Source of the DNA: Actinomycetes bacterium
GTDB lineage: Bacteria; Actinomycetota; Acidimicrobiia; Acidimicrobiales; Microtrichaceae
NCBI GenBank assembly: GCA_030621865.1
Contig: JAUXGW010000004.1
Span: 1 to 37,068 of the forward strand
DNA length: 37,068 nt
Direction of reading: 5' to 3'
A program made the translations under genes and the position numbers. Position 1 is the first letter of the stretch; each line of letters begins with the position of its first letter. The notes below the pieces were generated by a model. The model made no database searches. It had not been told where the DNA came from and saw nothing but the letters and a program-made list of their open reading frames with translations. Below are positions 16,219 through 24,092 of this stretch, piece by piece.

Positions 16219-17108
16219 CATCGCGCACTGGGGTTCCCCAGATCAGCACTGGGGTTCCCCAGATCATGACTGGGATTCCCCAGATCATGGGTGTGGTCAA
16301 CGCATCCATCGACTCTCTGACCGGCGGTGTCGACGCGGCCACAGCAGCCGTGCTCGCCTCCGAAATGGTGGGTGCCGGAGCAACGGTGCTCGACATCGGT
16401 GGGCAATCGCTTCGAACTGACCGCGTTGAACTGACGATCGAGGAGGAACTTGCCAACGTTGTGCCGGTTCTCGAGGCCGTTCTGCCGATTGCGGATGGTG
16501 CCAGGATCTCGATCGACACTTACCGGGCGCCCGTTGCAGAAGCGGCCATCGGTCTGGGTGCCCGGCTGGTCAATGATCCTTCGGGGTTGATCGATCCTTC
16601 GCTGGCCGACCTGATTGCGGACCACGACGTTGATCTGGTGCTCGCGTACAGCCGTGCCACGCCGAAGATCCGCATGGAGCGCTCGAGTCTGGTCGGCGAT
16701 CCCCTGGCCGACTGCCGGGTGTTCCTCCGTGACCGCCTCGGAACCCTGGCCGCGGCTGGAGTTGATTCCAGTCGCATCGTGATCGACGTGGGACCTGACC
16801 TCGGCAAATCGCCGGAGCAGACGGTCGCGATCCTTCGTGGAGTCAGCGAACTCAGGGCCGAGCTGGGTGATCACCGGTATCTCTGGGCCCTGTCGCGCAA
16901 GGATTTCATCGGAGCTCTGATCGAGAAACCACCGTCTGGCAGATCAGCGGGAACCTTCGGTGCCCTCGCAGCGGTCGACATGCGCCCCGGTGACATCGTG
17001 CGGGTCCATGACGTGGCCGGAACGGCCGAATTCTTCGAGGTGCGCCGGGCCATCGCCGAGGGGATCAAAGGTGCACTCGATCTGCCGGAGGCAGTTCGCT
17101 ACGACTGA
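16215..17108 (+). CDS. Dihydropteroate-synthase-like protein, degenerate loops
   Basis: TIM-barrel protein of the pterin-binding (FolP/DHPS) family, 297 residues. Recognisable are [11 protein letters not shown] (canonical IMGxxNxTPDSF), [10 protein letters not shown] (canonical DIGGESTRPG), [22 protein letters not shown], the ALSRKDFIG segment with a following R..GT, and the final RVHDV. Loop 1 lacks the TPDSF residues and loop 2 lacks the ESTRPG run, both important for pterin-phosphate and pABA binding, so normal folate synthesis is doubtful; a FolP2-like paralogue is likelier. GTG at 16215 overlaps the previous stop as GTGA. The first residues are three TGVPQI-type heptads from a 21-bp tandem repeat. 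ATG at 16266 or 16287 are other possible starts. Last gene of the mftABC operon. Confidence 0.82.
   Translation: MTSRTGVPQISTGVPQIMTGIPQIMGVVNASIDSLTGGVDAATAAVLASEMVGAGATVLDIGGQSLRTDRVELTIEEELANVVPVLEAVLPIADGARISIDTYRAPVAEAAIGLGARLVNDPSGLIDPSLADLIADHDVDLVLAYSRATPKIRMERSSLVGDPLADCRVFLRDRLGTLAAAGVDSSRIVIDVGPDLGKSPEQTVAILRGVSELRAELGDHRYLWALSRKDFIGALIEKPPSGRSAGTFGALAAVDMRPGDIVRVHDVAGTAEFFEVRRAIAEGIKGALDLPEAVRYD
16227..16289. repeat. 21-bp tandem repeat, three units, at FolP-like start
   Basis: Units at 16227-16247, 16248-16268 and 16269-16289 all follow the pattern ACTGGGGTTCCCCAGATCA. Each carries a GGGGTTCCCC-type inverted repeat, altered to GGGATTCCCC in the third. They encode [14 protein letters not shown] and TGIPQIM in frame. 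Confidence 0.93.
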
Positions 17109-17156
17109 GCGTCACGACTGGGCCGTTTCTGGCATCCGAGGCGCTGCTACCCCGAA

Positions 17157-18068
17157 TCAGTCCTGCGGTTCGGCGTTTGGGATCTCGGGGTCGGGGATCT
17201 CGGGTTTCGGGAGCCCGGTCGGATTCGGATACGGGATCCACCCGGTTGTCACCACCGCCTCGACAATCGGCATCAGCGTGCTGCACATCGAAGCGCGGCC
17301 CGACTGTCCAAGTTGGACATATGGTGGTGCAGCCAATCCGTCGGTCCGCTTCTCGATGTGATCCCTGAACCTGATTCCGCGCTCTGTGAGATCGCCGTCG
17401 GCCGTGATCAGGCCCGCTCCCGCGAGGGTGCGTGTGGCTTCTTTCCACTCCAGTTCCGGCCAACCACGGACTTCCCGCAGCCGGTCCGGATCAATTCCAC
17501 TTCGGGCGGCGGCAATTATGTGTGGCTCGCAGCCGGACAACCCTTCCGACACCAGCACGGCAACATGGCCGTCGCCGCGGTGTTCCCGCAGGGTGGTGCA
17601 GAGTTGCCACATGTCGGCAACCGGATCGTCGAAGGGCATGAGGTCGGCGTTGCTGGCGAACAGTGCGCGGCCGCTCGGGTCAGCCAGTTCGGCGGCATGG
17701 CTGAGGGGATCGAGCACCTGTTCTGCGAGGTCCGACAGTTCGTCTTCGGATCCCGACGCCTTCCATGCCGTTCGGAGTGCGGCAGCAGCGGCGGCCGCCC
17801 GACCTTCGACTGCATCATCCGGTGAGCACCAGGTCCATGCATCTGGCAGAGACTTGCGAACCATTGCGGGATCAAACCCGGCGAACGCTGCCGTGGCGAC
17901 TCCCGGCCCCACGGAACCCATCGGTGCGGCCCTCGAACCGAAGTAACCCATCCAGAACCCCTTGAAACCCTGTTCCCTTCTGGCCTCGATGCACTCCGGC
18001 GAGAAATAGGTCACTGCGTGAACGGTTTCGATCAGTGTCCAGATGGTTCGTGATTCGACCGGCTCCAT
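17157..18068 (-). CDS. SCO6745-family protein (winged-helix-like C-terminus)
   Basis: About 303 residues, like the actinobacterial proteins called SCO6745 family, function unknown. The N-terminus RTIWTLIETVHAVTYFSPECIEA, then FWMGYFGSRAAPMG and GPGVATAAFAGFDPAMVRKSLPDAW are the conserved blocks. The C-terminal part (RTLAGAGLITADGDLTERGIRFRDHIE) looks like a winged-helix DNA- or ligand-binding fold. ATG at 18068 (MEPVES) is chosen; an ATG at 18086 adds six residues. Longer frames would run into the divergent methyltransferase remnant. The last residues, KPEIPDPEIP, come from a short tandem repeat. It converges with the FolP-like gene, and no operon partner is seen. Confidence 0.75.
   Translation of the reverse strand: MEPVESRTIWTLIETVHAVTYFSPECIEARREQGFKGFWMGYFGSRAAPMGSVGPGVATAAFAGFDPAMVRKSLPDAWTWCSPDDAVEGRAAAAAAALRTAWKASGSEDELSDLAEQVLDPLSHAAELADPSGRALFASNADLMPFDDPVADMWQLCTTLREHRGDGHVAVLVSEGLSGCEPHIIAAARSGIDPDRLREVRGWPELEWKEATRTLAGAGLITADGDLTERGIRFRDHIEKRTDGLAAPPYVQLGQSGRASMCSTLMPIVEAVVTTGWIPYPNPTGLPKPEIPDPEIPNAEPQD
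17178..17221. repeat. Imperfect GGGATCTCGGG tandem repeat at gene 3' end
   Basis: About three diverged units of 14-15 bp (GGGATCTCGGGGTC, GGGGATCTCGGGTT, TCGGGAGCCCGGTC) near the stop of the SCO6745-like gene. They encode the PEIPDPEIP tail. Confidence 0.6.
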
Positions 18069-18093
18069 CAGCAAATCATTGCCCATCCGCGGA

Positions 18094-18099
18094 TAGGTT
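18094..18099 (+). promoter_or_regulatory. Putative -10 hexamer (TAGGTT) next to 10-bp palindrome
   Basis: TAGGTT ends 7 nt before the ATG at 18107, the spacing of a leaderless start. The palindrome ATCCGCGGAT (18085-18094) lies directly upstream in the narrow divergent region and could be an operator. Inference. Confidence 0.35.
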
Positions 18100-18106
18100 G
18101 CGGACA

Positions 18107-18478
18107 ATGGCAGGCAAACAGATCCCTTTGACCGACGAACTCCGGGCGTATCTCGTTGCACACAGCGATCCGCCCCGCACCGACGTACACCGCGACCTGA
18201 TGGAGACAACGGCACGGGAGATCGGTGATCTGGCCTTCATCGATGCGGACAAGGAAAACTACGTCACGTACTACGAGATCATTCTCGACCGCATGGAATC
18301 GGGTGGCCTGATCGTGGCCGACAACACCTTGTGGTCCGGCGCAGTGCTCGATGAAAACGACACCAGCGAGTCAACCGTGGCGATTCGGGAATTCAATGCC
18401 CACGTTGTGAACGATGAGCGCGTCGACGCACTTCTGGTGAATGTCGGCGACGGCTTGATGCTTGCGCGGAAGCGGTGA
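18107..18478 (+). pseudogene. O-methyltransferase remnant with internal deletion
   Basis: Class-I SAM-dependent O-methyltransferase (caffeoyl-CoA/catechol type) shortened to 123 residues from about 220. The N-terminal part (MAGKQIPLTDELRAYLVAHSDPP, then RDLMETTA) and the C-terminal half (DLAFIDADKENYVTYYEIIL, then GGLIVADNTLWSGAV) are both well preserved and in the same frame. They are joined directly near 18205-18232, so roughly 100 residues are missing. The missing part holds the glycine-rich SAM-binding motif I, so SAM binding should be lost. As the frame is intact a shortened protein may still be made. The ATG at 18107 is preceded by a -10-like hexamer. I call it a pseudogene, with the caveat that it may be expressed. 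Confidence 0.7.
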
Positions 18479-18529
18479 AAGTGCGGCGAGATTTCCGGCG
18501 AGCGGATCTGCGCGCCACGATGGACATTC

Positions 18530-20494
18530 TTGAAACTCCTTGAGCCGCTGAAGCTGGGCGCAGTGATCGCCCCGAACCGTGTGGTGTTCGGTGCGCACGA
18601 GACGAACCTGGGCAGGGATCGTTCCATTTCCGAACGCCATCTCGCGTACTACCTGTCCCGCGCCAAAGGAGGCGCAGGGGTGATCGTCACCGAAGAAGCC
18701 TCGGTTCATGAATCGGATTGGCCGTATGAACGTGCTCCGCTGGCAGTCGATTGTGCCGATGGGTGGTCCAGGGTTTCGGACGCGTGCCACAACGAATCTT
18801 CGGTTGTCCTGGCCGCGCTGAATCACGCCGGCGGTCAGGGGACTTCCCACTGGAGTCAGCGGGAACTCTGGGCGCCCGGTCGGGTTCCGGAGGTCAATAC
18901 CCGGGAAGTACCGAAGTTGATGGAGCAATCCGATATCGACGCCGTTGTCAGCGGATTTGGCTCCGCAGCGTCCATTGCGGTTTCTGCCGGCTGTGATGGA
19001 GTGGAGATCAGCGCCGGTCAGTTCTCCCTGGTGAGGCAGTTCCTGTCAGGACTGACCAACACCAGAGACGATCAGTATCGCGATCGATCCTTGTTCGCCA
19101 AACAGGTGATCCGTGCGGTTCGACGGGCGATCGGCGCGGACAAGGTGATCTCGTTCCGGCTGTCCTGTGACGAGTTGGCGCCATGGGCCGGGATCACTCC
19201 GGAGATGGCGGCCGAGTTGGCAGCGGACTTCGTTGCGGACACCGACGAGGCCCGAATCGATCTGCTCACAGTGGTTCGCGGCTCTATATTCAGCGCAGGA
19301 TCCACCCGCCCCGATGGCCACGACGCCCCGGGATTCAATCTGGAACTCTGTCGGTCGATCCGTTCGGCGGTTCGCGAGGTTGCAGGAGATCGGGTTCCCG
19401 TGGTTGCACAGGGTTCGATCGTGGACACTTCGCAGGCCGAGTGGGCCATCGAAGATGGTGTGGCCGACGCGGTCGAGATGACCCGTGCCCAGATGGCTGA
19501 CCCGAATCTGGTGAACAAGGCCGCAATGGGGCGGGCCGAGCGCATCCGCCCCTGCGTGTTGTGCAATCAGATGTGCATGGTGCGCGACAACCGCAACCCG
19601 ATGGTCACCTGTGTGGTCAATCCGATGTCGGGCCATGAGTTCGAGGACGAACCTCTGGTGGGTACTGCGACGATAGCGAGCGAGGTCCAGGTGGTCGGTG
19701 GCGGCGCGGCGGGGATGGAGTCTGCGCGGGTCGCCAGCATCCGCGGGCACACAGTGCGGTTGTTCGAAGCTTCTGATTCATTGGGTGGTGAACTTCTCCA
19801 GATCGCGAAGTTGCCGGGACGCGACAGGTTTTCCCTGTTTGCAGACTGGCTTGCGGCCGAGGTGCATGAGTTGGGTGTCGAGGTCAATACTTCGATGGAA
19901 GCGATTCCAGCAGAACTCGATTCCACCTCGCACGTGATTGTCGCCACGGGCAGCAGGATCGGTGATCCCACCTACGCCGTCACCAAGGCGGCACAGGTGC
20001 TCAGTGCAGGTGACGTTCTCGCTGCCGGGGACCCGACAGGCCAGGAAGGCGATCTGCCGAATGGAGCGGTCCTTGTCTGGGATCCCATCGGTGGCCCGGT
20101 CGGAATCGGGGTTGCCGAACTTCTGCTTGCGGCAGGTCGGGAAGTCCATCTGGCGACACCGGATTACATCATCGGCAATGAACTCGCCAGAGCAGGTGAT
20201 CTCGGGCCTGCCAACGCCCGCCTGGCCCAGGCCGGCCTGCACGCGCACCGGCGCTGTTCGCTGCTGAGCGTCAAGAAGGGGACTGCAACCCTCGCCGACC
20301 GATTCTCGGAGGAACTGCTCGAGGTTCCGGTGGAGTGGGTTGTTGATGCCGGACACAGATTGCCCGAAGACAATCTGTTCCATGAACTCGCCGCCGCAGG
20401 TTTCAAGGCATCCCAGGCGGGCGACTCCGTGGCACCCCGGACGGTTCACGAGGCCATTCTCGAAGGACGCCGTCGAGCCCTCGACCTCGGCTGA
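18530..20494 (+). CDS. Mycofactocin-system FadH/OYE-type oxidoreductase 1
   Basis: Three-part flavoprotein of the 2,4-dienoyl-CoA reductase (FadH)/old yellow enzyme kind, 654 residues. An FMN TIM barrel (about 1-340) has NRVVFGAHET and the DGVEI segment. A 4Fe-4S site follows with cysteines at about 342, 345, 349 and 361 (CVLCNQMC, then VTCVVNP). Then comes a FAD/pyridine nucleotide domain starting VVGGGAAGMESAR. It resembles a subfamily found only in mycofactocin-carrying genomes, paired with a second member as here at 24093. Electrons probably pass from NAD(P)H or another donor through FAD and the cluster to FMN and an enone-like substrate. TTG at 18530 is the first possible start; no ribosome site is seen. 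Substrate unknown. Confidence 0.88.
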   Translation: MKLLEPLKLGAVIAPNRVVFGAHETNLGRDRSISERHLAYYLSRAKGGAGVIVTEEASVHESDWPYERAPLAVDCADGWSRVSDACHNESSVVLAALNHAGGQGTSHWSQRELWAPGRVPEVNTREVPKLMEQSDIDAVVSGFGSAASIAVSAGCDGVEISAGQFSLVRQFLSGLTNTRDDQYRDRSLFAKQVIRAVRRAIGADKVISFRLSCDELAPWAGITPEMAAELAADFVADTDEARIDLLTVVRGSIFSAGSTRPDGHDAPGFNLELCRSIRSAVREVAGDRVPVVAQGSIVDTSQAEWAIEDGVADAVEMTRAQMADPNLVNKAAMGRAERIRPCVLCNQMCMVRDNRNPMVTCVVNPMSGHEFEDEPLVGTATIASEVQVVGGGAAGMESARVASIRGHTVRLFEASDSLGGELLQIAKLPGRDRFSLFADWLAAEVHELGVEVNTSMEAIPAELDSTSHVIVATGSRIGDPTYAVTKAAQVLSAGDVLAAGDPTGQEGDLPNGAVLVWDPIGGPVGIGVAELLLAAGREVHLATPDYIIGNELARAGDLGPANARLAQAGLHAHRRCSLLSVKKGTATLADRFSEELLEVPVEWVVDAGHRLPEDNLFHELAAAGFKASQAGDSVAPRTVHEAILEGRRRALDLG

Positions 20495-20514
20495 GGTCTG
20501 AACGGCCGGTTTTC

Positions 20515-20550
20515 GGCTCGAATCCACCAACTGGCTCGAATTCACCAACT
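20515..20550. repeat. 18-bp tandem duplication, korA upstream region
   Basis: GGCTCGAATCCACCAACT (20515-20532) and GGCTCGAATTCACCAACT (20533-20550) are adjacent and differ at one base. They lie between the OYE-type gene and the korA hairpin. Confidence 0.9.
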
Positions 20551-20568
20551 GGACTGCCGGGTGTACCG

Positions 20569-20604
20569 TCCTAGAGAAGCTCTCAACGTCGAGATCCTCT
20601 AGGA
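20569..20604 (+). promoter_or_regulatory. Inverted repeat covering the korA ribosome site
   Basis: TCCTAGAG (20569-20576) and CTCTAGGA (20597-20604) are perfect 8-bp inverted arms with a 20-nt loop that itself holds TCTC/GAGA pairing. The right arm contains the AGGA of the korA Shine-Dalgarno (AGGAGA, 20601-20606). TACCGT (20564-20569) is a possible -10. It could be an RNA hairpin that hides the ribosome site if transcription starts upstream of 20569, or otherwise a DNA operator. Confidence 0.5.
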
Positions 20605-20610
20605 GACCAG

Positions 20611-22506
20611 GTGTCCACTGCGAAGTCGTCGTCCGTGAAGCCGTCCGAAGAAATCGAAAACGTGGTGATCAGGCTCGCCGGGGACTCCGGCGACGGAATG
20701 CAGTTGACCGGCAACCAGTTCACCGCTGTGAGCGCCCTCGCCGGCAACGATTTGGCCACCCTGCCGGACTTTCCGGCAGAAATCAGGGCCCCAGCCGGAA
20801 CCATGGCGGGTGTATCTGCTTTTCAGGTTCACATCTCTTCGGAGGACATTTCCCATCCCGGTGACAAGGCCGATGTGTTGGTCGCCATGAATCCGGCGGC
20901 GTTGCGCTCGGAGCTTTCGAAGGTCCATTCCGATGCCACTTTGATCATCAACACGGATGAGTTTGGCGAGCGGGAGCTGGAAAAGGCCGGTTATGACTCG
21001 AATCCACTCGACGACGACTCGCTCGAGGGCTACTACGTGATCGACGTTCCGATGACCTCGCTGACGGTGACAGCAGTGAAGGAGCTGGGAGCCAAGCGAC
21101 GCGACGCGGAACGGTCCAAGAACTTCTTTGCCCTCGGTCTGCTCTGCTGGATGTACAGCCGGAATCCCGACGACGTGAAGGACTGGATCGACGAGCGCTT
21201 CGCTTCGGATGACCTGATCCGCCGTTCCAACGTCACTGCGTTCGACGTGGGCCATGCCTTCGGCGAGACCACGGAGCAGATATCGATCACACATGTGGTG
21301 GAATCCGCGGATCATCCGCCGGGTACCTACCGCAACGTCAACGGAAACACTGCTCTGGCCTGGGGAATGATCGCGGCCACGCAGTTGAGCGGACTCCAGT
21401 CCTTTCTGGGTTCGTATCCCATCACACCCGCGTCCGACATCCTCCACGAACTGTCCAAGCACCCTGCGGCGGCTTTCCGCACGTTCCAGGCCGAAGACGA
21501 GATCGCGGCTGTCACATCTGCCATTGGAGCATCCTTCGCCGGTGACCTGGCCTGGACCACCACTTCGGGTCCCGGAATGGCACTCAAGGGAGAGGCGATG
21601 GGCCTTGCGGTATCACTCGAGTTGCCTCTGGTGATCGTGAACATCCAGCGCGGTGGACCTTCCACCGGGTTGCCGACGAAGACCGAGCAATCTGATCTCT
21701 TTCAGGCGATGTATGGCCGGCATGGAGAATCTCCGATGCCGGTGATTGCCGCCCGCCGCCCGGCGGACTGCTTCGAGTGTGCCATCGAGGCGGCTCAGGT
21801 TGCGTTGCGGTATCGCACTCCGGTGATCCTCCTGTCGGACGGATATCTGGGCAACAGCTCGGAGCCCTGGCGGATTCCTGATGTGGACGACTTGCCGGAT
21901 CTGAGTGTGGAGTTCGCCACCGAGTCGAATCACGAGAATCCTGACGGGTCGATGGACTTCTGGCCGTACCTTCGCGATGAGGCAACCTTGGCGAGGCCGT
22001 GGGCGATACCCGGCACACCGGGACTCGAGCACCGCATCGGAGGCATCGAGAAGCAGGACGGCACCGGTGACATCTCCTATGACGCCGTCAATCATCAACT
22101 GATGACCGATCTGCGCGCCGAGAAGATTGCGCGGATTGCGGACGATCTCCCGCCGCCGGAATACACGGGCGATCTCGATGCCGAGGTGCTCCTGGTCGGT
22201 TGGGGATCCACCTGGGGGACGATTGCATCTGCGGTCGAAAGACTCCGCAAGGAAGGCATCCTGGTTGCTCATCTGCATCTCAGGTATATCAATCCACTTC
22301 CGAAGGAAGTGGGAGAGATCCTTCGCAGCCATCGGTCGGTGATTGTGCCCGAGTTGAACATGGGGCAGCTCTCCAGGATGCTCCGGGCCGAGTTCCTGGT
22401 GGACGCCCAGCCGCTGAACAAGGTTGCCGGGCTTCCGTTCACGGTTGGCGAAATTGAGGCGGCCGTGCGAAAAGCTGTGCACGGAGACGATGGGGGATCG
22501 AAATGA
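20611..22506 (+). CDS. korA: 2-oxoacid:ferredoxin oxidoreductase, alpha (gamma-alpha fused) subunit
   Basis: Large subunit of a thiamine-diphosphate, ferredoxin-linked 2-oxoacid oxidoreductase, most likely 2-oxoglutarate (KGO/Kor), giving succinyl-CoA, CO2 and reduced ferredoxin. The N-terminal gamma domain (about 1-190) has RLAGDSGDGMQLTGNQF. The alpha domain has the pyrimidine-binding YPITPASDI, and the SGPGMALKGEAMGLAV block follows. 631 residues is normal for the fused actinobacterial form. GTG at 20611 has AGGAGA 4 nt upstream. It overlaps korB by 4 nt (ATGA). It lies between the two mycofactocin OYE genes. Substrate is by homology only. Confidence 0.92.
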   Translation: MSTAKSSSVKPSEEIENVVIRLAGDSGDGMQLTGNQFTAVSALAGNDLATLPDFPAEIRAPAGTMAGVSAFQVHISSEDISHPGDKADVLVAMNPAALRSELSKVHSDATLIINTDEFGERELEKAGYDSNPLDDDSLEGYYVIDVPMTSLTVTAVKELGAKRRDAERSKNFFALGLLCWMYSRNPDDVKDWIDERFASDDLIRRSNVTAFDVGHAFGETTEQISITHVVESADHPPGTYRNVNGNTALAWGMIAATQLSGLQSFLGSYPITPASDILHELSKHPAAAFRTFQAEDEIAAVTSAIGASFAGDLAWTTTSGPGMALKGEAMGLAVSLELPLVIVNIQRGGPSTGLPTKTEQSDLFQAMYGRHGESPMPVIAARRPADCFECAIEAAQVALRYRTPVILLSDGYLGNSSEPWRIPDVDDLPDLSVEFATESNHENPDGSMDFWPYLRDEATLARPWAIPGTPGLEHRIGGIEKQDGTGDISYDAVNHQLMTDLRAEKIARIADDLPPPEYTGDLDAEVLLVGWGSTWGTIASAVERLRKEGILVAHLHLRYINPLPKEVGEILRSHRSVIVPELNMGQLSRMLRAEFLVDAQPLNKVAGLPFTVGEIEAAVRKAVHGDDGGSK

Positions 22507-23531
22507 CGACGACCGAGACAACAACGACCGCAGTGGACATTCCCACCACCAAACGTGCCGACTGGCAGAGCGACCAGGAGGTCCGGTGGTGTCCGGGTTG
22601 TGGGGACTACTCGATCCTCTCAGCCATGCAGTTCGCTCTTCCCGAGATGGGTATTCGACGAGAAGACACGGTTGTGGTGGGCGGAATCGGCTGCGCAGCG
22701 AGATTCCCGTATTACATGAACACCTACGGGATACACGGAATCCACGGACGTGCTCCCGCCATCGCCACCGGTGTTGCCCTGGCGAACCCCGACCTTTCGG
22801 TGTTCGTGGTGGGCGGAGATGGAGATTTGCTCTCCATCGGCGGAAACCATCTGCTGCATGCACTTCGCCGAAACATCAACATGACGATCCTGTTGGTCAA
22901 CAACCGGATCTACGGTCTCACCAAAGGCCAGTATTCGCCCACTTCGGAACAGGGAAAGGTGACCAAGTCATCTCCCCGGGGATCAGAAGATTCACCCCTG
23001 TTGCCGTTGTCGATTGCCCTCGGGGCGGACGCCACATTTGTGGCCCGCACCCACGACATGGACCGTCAACACATGATGGAGGTGTTCAAACGGGCGCATG
23101 CCCATCCGGGTGCTGCCTTTGTCGAGGTTCTTCAGAACTGCAATGTGTTCAACAACCATGCCTACGAATCGATCACAGCCAAGGCGAATCGTGAAGGAAT
23201 GATCATTCCACTTCGTCAGGGAGAGCCAATTCGTTTCGGCCCCGACGACAGCCTCGGCGTTGTCCTCGATCCCCGGCACGGTGCGGTTGTGGTGAACACT
23301 GCCGACGTCTCGGAGGATGAACTGCTTGTTCACAACGAGGCCAGGGACCATCCCTCGGTCGCGTTCGCTCTTTCTCGTCTCTCCCCCAACATGGACGAAC
23401 CCACTCCAATGGGAGTCTTCAGGGCAGTGGACCGCCCGGTCTACGGCCGCAACCCCGTGGAGACCGAACCGCCGGGGAGACAACTCATCTCCGATCTGTT
23501 GCATTCAGGCACCACCTGGGAAGTGGACTGA
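22503..23531 (+). CDS. korB: 2-oxoacid:ferredoxin oxidoreductase, beta subunit
   Basis: Small, TPP- and 4Fe-4S-binding subunit, 342 residues. Cluster cysteines are Cys30 and Cys33 (WCPGCGDYS), Cys64 (GIGCAARF) and one at about 214 (QNCNVFN). The TPP/magnesium site is GGDGDLLSIGGNH followed by LLVNNRIYGLTKGQ. Translation is coupled to korA by an ATGA overlap. It feeds a ferredoxin; within the window the candidates are the FixX-like and P450-type ferredoxins, neither next to it. Confidence 0.92.
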   Translation: MTTTETTTTAVDIPTTKRADWQSDQEVRWCPGCGDYSILSAMQFALPEMGIRREDTVVVGGIGCAARFPYYMNTYGIHGIHGRAPAIATGVALANPDLSVFVVGGDGDLLSIGGNHLLHALRRNINMTILLVNNRIYGLTKGQYSPTSEQGKVTKSSPRGSEDSPLLPLSIALGADATFVARTHDMDRQHMMEVFKRAHAHPGAAFVEVLQNCNVFNNHAYESITAKANREGMIIPLRQGEPIRFGPDDSLGVVLDPRHGAVVVNTADVSEDELLVHNEARDHPSVAFALSRLSPNMDEPTPMGVFRAVDRPVYGRNPVETEPPGRQLISDLLHSGTTWEVD

Positions 23532-23597
23532 TCCTGAGACCCGTCTTCGGTTTCATGGACTTTTGGGGATTTGGCGATAGCATTGCCGAAGGGCGAT

Positions 23598-23617
23598 TGC
23601 GGCGTGATTGCGCCGCA
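23598..23617 (+). terminator. Hairpin after korB
   Basis: TGCGGCG (23598-23604) and CGCCGCA (23611-23617) are perfect 7-bp arms with a 6-nt loop, 66 nt after the korB stop. Only a short TTT follows, so it is a weak but plausible terminator for korAB. It lies before the ribosome site of the next small gene. Confidence 0.45.
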
Positions 23618-23678
23618 GACAGTTTGGTGATCCGAATCCGGTCGGGTTTCGGTCGCTTCGAAGGAGAAGGAGGCTGAC

Positions 23679-24023
23679 ATGTTGAGTGCCACCAAGAATG
23701 TTCTGGAGGCGACTGTGCAGCAGGCACAGGATCTGGCTGAGGCCGCCAACACGGCCTTCCGGTCACACGATGACGTGGCTGTGGCGTTGCCGGGCGGCAT
23801 GTTCGGTCACGTCCACAAGGGTCGGCTCGTCGGATTCGGTCTGGAACCGGTCGGCGACGTGCTCGTCGAAAGCGACCGTCACGTTGAAGACCTGATCGAT
23901 GGCTCCAGGGGTCACTTGGTCTGGGGTCGTGTTGTGGCCGTCGCCGGCGGGGCGGCCGCGGCCGCGTCAACGGTCGCCGGTGTAACTGCAGCGGTCCTTC
24001 GTGGCCGCCGGGAAGCTGCCTGA
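23679..24023 (+). CDS. Small hypothetical protein with one membrane helix
   Basis: 114 residues, not recognised. The ATG has AAGGAGG about 7 nt upstream, the best ribosome site in the window, so it is probably a real, well-translated gene. The N-terminal part (about 1-35) is amphipathic and helical. A central segment (AVALPGGMFGHVHKGRLVGFGLEPVGDVLVE by position 33-63) looks like beta strands. A hydrophobic Ala/Val/Gly helix at about 86-106 ends in a basic RGRR tail, giving a predicted single membrane pass with an inside C-terminus. It lies between korB and the second OYE-type gene. No function assigned. Confidence 0.65.
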   Translation: MLSATKNVLEATVQQAQDLAEAANTAFRSHDDVAVALPGGMFGHVHKGRLVGFGLEPVGDVLVESDRHVEDLIDGSRGHLVWGRVVAVAGGAAAAASTVAGVTAAVLRGRREAA

Positions 24024-24080
24024 GTCCTCCGCAGTCGAAGACCGGGTAGCTCACGGTTTTGAGTGGTTCCGGCCGGCACG

Positions 24081-24086
24081 TAGCTT
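24081..24086 (+). promoter_or_regulatory. Putative -10 hexamer (TAGCTT), leaderless start
   Basis: TAGCTT fits TANNNT and ends 6 nt before the ATG at 24093. There is no ribosome site, in agreement with leaderless translation. Confidence 0.4.
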
Positions 24087-24092
24087 GGTCGG

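Noticed and set aside
16227-16289. Possible mobile-element inverted repeats (GGGGTTCCCC)
   Set aside because: The palindromes are inside in-frame tandem units of a coding region and no transposase is present in the window.
20504-20520. Possible terminator after OYE 1 (GGCCGGTTTTCGGCT)
   Set aside because: Stem of about five pairs with one wobble and no U-tract; partly inside the 18-bp duplication.
21613-22863. Long minus-strand open frame of 416 codons opposite korA/korB
   Set aside because: It is a GC-driven shadow of well-identified Kor genes and its product is Arg/Pro/Ser-rich with no known domain.
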